Shown: piece after piece, positions 59,297-64,000 of the stretch
Layout of the letters: the number at the start of each line of letters is the position of its first letter
Position numbering within the stretch: position 1 is the first letter of the stretch
Translations under genes and position numbers: made by a program
The notes under the pieces: generated by a model
What the model saw: only the letters and a program-made list of their open reading frames with translations
Databases searched by the model: none
What the model was told of the DNA's origin: nothing
Source of the DNA: Streptomyces griseus subsp. griseus
GTDB lineage: Bacteria > Actinomycetota > Actinomycetes > Streptomycetales > Streptomycetaceae
Length of the DNA: 64,000 bases
Assembly (NCBI RefSeq): GCF_000720255.1
Contig: NZ_JOJE01000029.1
Coordinates: forward strand, 32,979-96,978
Direction: 5' to 3'

Positions 59297-59403
59297 CCCT
59301 CCATCGTGCCACCGGCCTCCTCGGCAAGCGCCCCGAGCGGGTCCGGCCGGACACTGGAGGAAGACCGGGGGACGCCGAACGACGAGAGCAGGACGCGAGT
59401 GCC

Positions 59404-60207
59404 ATGAACCACGACACGAAACCCTCCCCCGCCACGGCCGAGGTCGTCTCCACGCACTCCGTCTTCGGCGCGCCCTGCTGGGTGAGCCTGACCAGTCGCG
59501 ACCTGGACGCCACGCAGGACTTCTACTCGGCCGTGCTCGGCTGGAAGTGGCGCAGGAACCGGCTCGGGGACCGCTTCCGGATCGCGCTGGCGGACGACGT
59601 GCCGGTGGCCGGGATCGCCGCGGTCGCCGTCATGTGGAACATGGCCGTGGCCTGGACGCCGTACTTCGCCGTGCCGGACGCCGACGAGGCCGTGAGCCGG
59701 GCGCGGGAGCGCGGTGGTACGGCGGCCGTGGGGCCGTTGTCCTTCCCGCCCGGGCGGGCCGCGCTGCTCGCCGACCGGGACGGCGCGACCTTCGGGATCT
59801 GGGAGGGCGACCTGATGGGCGCCTGGGAGAACTGGCGCCGCGCCGCCCCCACCTTCATCCGCCTCCACACGCGGGACGCCTTCGACGCGGCGATCTTCTA
59901 CGGCGAGATCCTCGACTGGGCGTCGGACCGCCTCGGCTGCTGTCAGGTCCACTACGAGGGCGACGAGGTCGTCCTGCGCAGCCAGGGGGACGTGGTCGCC
60001 CGAATCCAGTCGGGGGCCCTGGGATCGGCGCCGGATCCCACCATCCGGCCGCACTGGCAGGTCCACTTCGCCGTGTCGGACGTGGCCACCTGCGCCCGCG
60101 CGGCAGAGCGGAACGGCGGCAGCGTCCTGCGCAGGGCCGCCGACGAGGCGGTGCTGCGCGACCCGGACGGAGCCCAGTTCACCGTGACCTCCCGCCGCGA
60201 ACGCTGA
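59404..60207 (+). CDS. Two-domain VOC-family protein
   Basis: 267 residues containing two VOC/glyoxalase-like domains: PCWVSLTSRDLDATQDFYSAVLGWKWRRNRLGDRFRIAL with YFAVPDADEAVSRARERGG and a second half TFIRLHTRDAFDAAIFYGEILDWASDR with HFAVSDVATCARAAERNGGSVLR and RDPDGAQFTV. Paired VOC domains form a pseudo-dimer with one or two metal sites. It is on the strand opposite to glgX and convergent with it through a terminator. Substrate unknown. Confidence 0.85.
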   Translation: MNHDTKPSPATAEVVSTHSVFGAPCWVSLTSRDLDATQDFYSAVLGWKWRRNRLGDRFRIALADDVPVAGIAAVAVMWNMAVAWTPYFAVPDADEAVSRARERGGTAAVGPLSFPPGRAALLADRDGATFGIWEGDLMGAWENWRRAAPTFIRLHTRDAFDAAIFYGEILDWASDRLGCCQVHYEGDEVVLRSQGDVVARIQSGALGSAPDPTIRPHWQVHFAVSDVATCARAAERNGGSVLRRAADEAVLRDPDGAQFTVTSRRER

Positions 60208-60236
60208 AGGTGTCCGGCCCGGCGCACGGGCGGCAC

Positions 60237-60270
60237 ATCACCCCCGGGGCCCGCGGGCTCCGGGGGTGAT
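60237..60270. terminator. Bidirectional terminator between VOC and glgX
   Basis: ATCACCCCCGG and CCGGGGGTGAT are perfect 11-base arms around GGCCCGCGGGCT, placed between two convergent genes. Confidence 0.8.
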
Positions 60271-60314
60271 CCGTGTTCTCTCCGGTGGGGCTGGTTCCGG
60301 GGGCTCGGCGGGTC

Positions 60315-62458
<2,144 letters not shown>

Positions 62459-62462
<4 letters not shown>

Positions 62463-62962
62463 CGGGCGTCCTCCAGGACACCGTCCGCCATGGAGGCCAG
62501 CGCGGTCACCGGGAGCTCACGGGGGACATCGAGTCCCTCCCACACGTTTGGAGCGGGTGCCGTCGGCACCAGCGGGACGCGTTCGCCGGCGCGGGCGCGC
62601 TGCGAGAACCAGATGACCTTGCTGCCGGTGTCCGTGGCGCAGCAGCCCCAGCCGTCGCTCATCGCGGCGATGTGTTCCAGGCAGCCGCGCAGGTCCTGGT
62701 CCGGGCGCAGGTCACGGTTGTCCTCTCCCACGGCGGTGATGAGGTGCTGGCCGGTCCACCACAGCTCGATCGAGGCCTTCTTGTCCGTCGCGTGCTCGTC
62801 GATGGCGGTCAGCAGCAGTCCGGCACCGCGGCAGACGGGCTCGACGAGGTTCTCGAGGTCCCAGAGCCGGAGGTGGGCGGCCAGGATGCGGCCGACCTGT
62901 CCGACCCGTTCGGGGCTCACTTCCAGGTCGAGGTGGTAGTAGCAGGGCACTGCGCTCTTCAT
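62459..62962 (-). CDS. HATPase-type regulatory protein coupled to glgX
   Basis: 167 residues from ATG 62962 (GAGGAG 10-15 bases upstream). The N-terminus [80 protein letters not shown] resembles the single-domain anti-sigma/GHKL family that binds ATP, with Trp-Gly-Cys-Cys near the end. It is coupled to glgX by GTGA and may link carbon storage to a SigB-type signalling pathway; that is inference. Confidence 0.78.
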
Positions 62963-63275
62963 CGTCGTTCGCTCCTCACCGGCGAGACCTTCGCTCCCTC
63001 TCGGCCCCCGCGGGGCCGAGCCCCGAACACGGAGCGTGGGCACTGTTCGCTTCTGAGTCACTCCCCACAGTGCGGCTCTTACGCCATTCGTGCAACACGA
63101 GCCCCACCGAGAGGCGCGAGAGGTAGTTGAAGATCCAACAGGACGCTGCGTGGCTGTGTGTGCACCATGGGTGAAAGCCTCGATCGCCGAAGCGGACCGT
63201 GCCTCTGGCGTGCACGGCCACCGGCCCGACCGTCGGGCATGTGCCCATCGAGAGCCCGGGAAGGTGAAGGGCGCC
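62963..63275. other. 313-base divergent promoter region before the DUF5133 gene
   Basis: This holds the promoters for the glgX operon (minus) and the DUF5133/glgE operon (plus). A GGGTGA at 63168-63173 resembles a SigB-type -10, but its spacing to any GTNN is unclear. No other gene is evident here. Confidence 0.4.
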
Positions 63276-63548
63276 ATGCTGCTACCCGCTAAGGCCGAAG
63301 TCGCACGGCAGCTGCGGCGGTACCGGGCGTGGGAACGCGTGATGCTCGCGTCCCCCGCCGACCTCACGGTGCGCGCGACCTTCGAGGACTCGGGCTACAC
63401 CCTCTGCGTCCTGATGGGAAAGCGCTGTGCGCGGGAGGCCGCCGACGCCGCCGAACGCTACCTCCGGGAGCAGGGCGAACGGCCGTACGCCGCCGGGGTC
63501 GGCAGGCGGGGTCCGCCGTCCGAGCGACGTTCCCCGGCGGGGCTCTAG
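63276..63548 (+). CDS. DUF5133 small protein
   Basis: 90 residues from ATG 63276 with GAAGG 6 bases upstream. LLPAKAEVARQLRRYRAWERVMLASPADLTVRATFEDSGYTLCVLMGKRCAREAADAAERYLR is the DUF5133 pattern of short streptomycete proteins, often induced by SigB-type factors. It heads the glgE operon; a hairpin separates it from glgE. Confidence 0.78.
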   Translation: MLLPAKAEVARQLRRYRAWERVMLASPADLTVRATFEDSGYTLCVLMGKRCAREAADAAERYLREQGERPYAAGVGRRGPPSERRSPAGL

Positions 63549-63571
63549 ACCCCTTCCGGCGCAGGATCCCC

Positions 63572-63595
63572 AGCCGGGCCGACAGGCCCGGCTTT
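63572..63595 (+). terminator. Hairpin between DUF5133 gene and glgE
   Basis: AGCCGGGCC-GACA-GGCCCGGCT with a TT tail; a perfect 9-base stem starting 23 bases after the DUF5133 stop. It may attenuate rather than end transcription into glgE, because only 21 bases separate it from the glgE ATG. Confidence 0.75.
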
Positions 63596-63616
63596 AGTAC
63601 GGCGGAGGTGATACCC

Positions 63617-64000
63617 ATGAGTTCGATCCCGGCCATCGGCCGAGTCCCGGTACGCGACGTGCGCCCGGCGGTGGAGTACGGACGGCGCCCTGCGAAGGCG
63701 GTCGCGGGCGAGACGTTCCAGGTCACCGCCACCGTCTTCGGCGAGGGCCACGACGCGGTCGCCGCCAACGTGGTCCTGACGGACCCGGACGGCCGCCCCG
63801 GCCCCTGGACCCCCATGCGCGAACTCGCCCCCGGCACCGACCGCTGGGGCGCCGACGTCACCCCGGACGCCGTCGGCCGCTGGACGTTCCACGTCGAGGC
63901 CTGGAGCGACCCGGTGACGGCGTCGCAGACGCTGCCGTTGCTGGTGGAACGGGAGCGGGCGCTGTACGGCGCCTGGTACGAGTTCTTCCCCCGCTCGGAG
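63617..64000 (+). CDS. glgE: Alpha-1,4-glucan:maltose-1-phosphate maltosyltransferase GlgE, partial
   Basis: The window holds 128 codons from ATG 63617 (GGAGGTGA upstream). GRVPVRDVRPAVEYGRRPAKAV, ANVVLTDPDGRPGPWTPMRELAPGTDRWGADV and LLVERERALYGAWYEFFPRSE are hallmark GlgE segments. GlgE extends glucan with maltose-1-phosphate. Normally about 80 residues (the helical segment with ATWRH, arginine-rich helices and DAVLARHPLRDL) separate WSDP from VTxSxxLPLLVERE, but here WSDPV runs straight into TASQTLPLLVERE. The reading frame is intact, so this is an in-frame deletion or an unusual variant. The rest lies beyond the window. Confidence 0.85.
   Translation, partial: MSSIPAIGRVPVRDVRPAVEYGRRPAKAVAGETFQVTATVFGEGHDAVAANVVLTDPDGRPGPWTPMRELAPGTDRWGADVTPDAVGRWTFHVEAWSDPVTASQTLPLLVERERALYGAWYEFFPRSE

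Overview
The window is high-GC actinobacterial DNA and almost certainly comes from a Streptomyces chromosome. Support comes from the strong G/C bias at third codon positions, rare TTA codons, GTG starts with ATGA/GTGA overlaps, a conservon (G-protein-like operon with two P450s), several SigB-family and ANTAR style regulators, and a GlgE/GlgX glycogen cluster. The gene set (bga-type GH42 cluster, conservon with paired P450s, second hemC, stand-alone DNA ligase, SigG-like sigma, glgX/glgE) is that of an accessory chromosome-arm region rather than the conserved core. No tRNA, rRNA, CRISPR array or replication origin was seen.

Layout. 1-2.5 kb: a truncated, frameshifted IS5-family transposase, a small VOC protein and an MFS exporter. 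2.6-13.9 kb is a plant-polysaccharide region: a secreted GH115 alpha-glucuronidase with two TTA codons in its signal peptide, a membrane HTH/ricin-like protein, and a LacI regulator followed by a sugar ABC importer (binding lipoprotein and two permeases, no ATPase) and a GH42 beta-galactosidase. 14-18.3 kb: a flavin monooxygenase gene broken by frameshifts, a small conserved protein, an FG-GAP secreted protein and an unknown protein. 18.5-23.8 kb: a six-gene conservon cvnABCD plus two P450s; the leading gene has a TTA codon, and the first P450 lacks the ExxR arginine. 23.9-33.4 kb: single metabolic and regulatory genes (PucR-like regulator, Sua5/YciO, dienelactone hydrolase, YciI, ADP-ribosylglycohydrolase, metallophosphoesterase, luciferase-like monooxygenase, TauD dioxygenase), with a 164-bp MITE-like inverted-repeat element at 27.1-27.3 kb that ends a small reading frame.

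33.6-43.6 kb: a 1041-residue fusion of a nucleosidase, a membrane segment, a solute-binding domain and a von Willebrand A domain; then an aldo/keto reductase, a LigD-type 3'-phosphoesterase, a ChrB-like protein with an MFS exporter, a PAS-GAF-SpoIIE-HATPase phosphatase, a peroxiredoxin and DoxX. 43.7-48.6 kb is a redox island: MarR, ferredoxin reductase, 3Fe-4S ferredoxin, P450, an atypical response regulator and TetR. One operator-like motif occurs before marR and twice before the response regulator, suggesting a single MarR regulon. 48.7-55.5 kb: a decayed NarL-type regulator, an ATP-dependent DNA ligase, an NPP1-like secreted protein, a questin-oxidase-like protein, GNAT, a stand-alone hemC and small unknowns. 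55.7-64 kb: a drug-type ABC exporter under a MarR, a SigB-family sigma factor preceded by a SigB-type promoter, an ANTAR protein, a VOC protein, glgX, and the start of glgE, which appears to lack about 80 residues of its N-terminal domain.

Regulatory themes: palindromic operators adjoin the LacI gene, both MarR genes and the ChrB-like gene; TTA codons (bldA control) mark GH115 and the conservon; several genes look leaderless.
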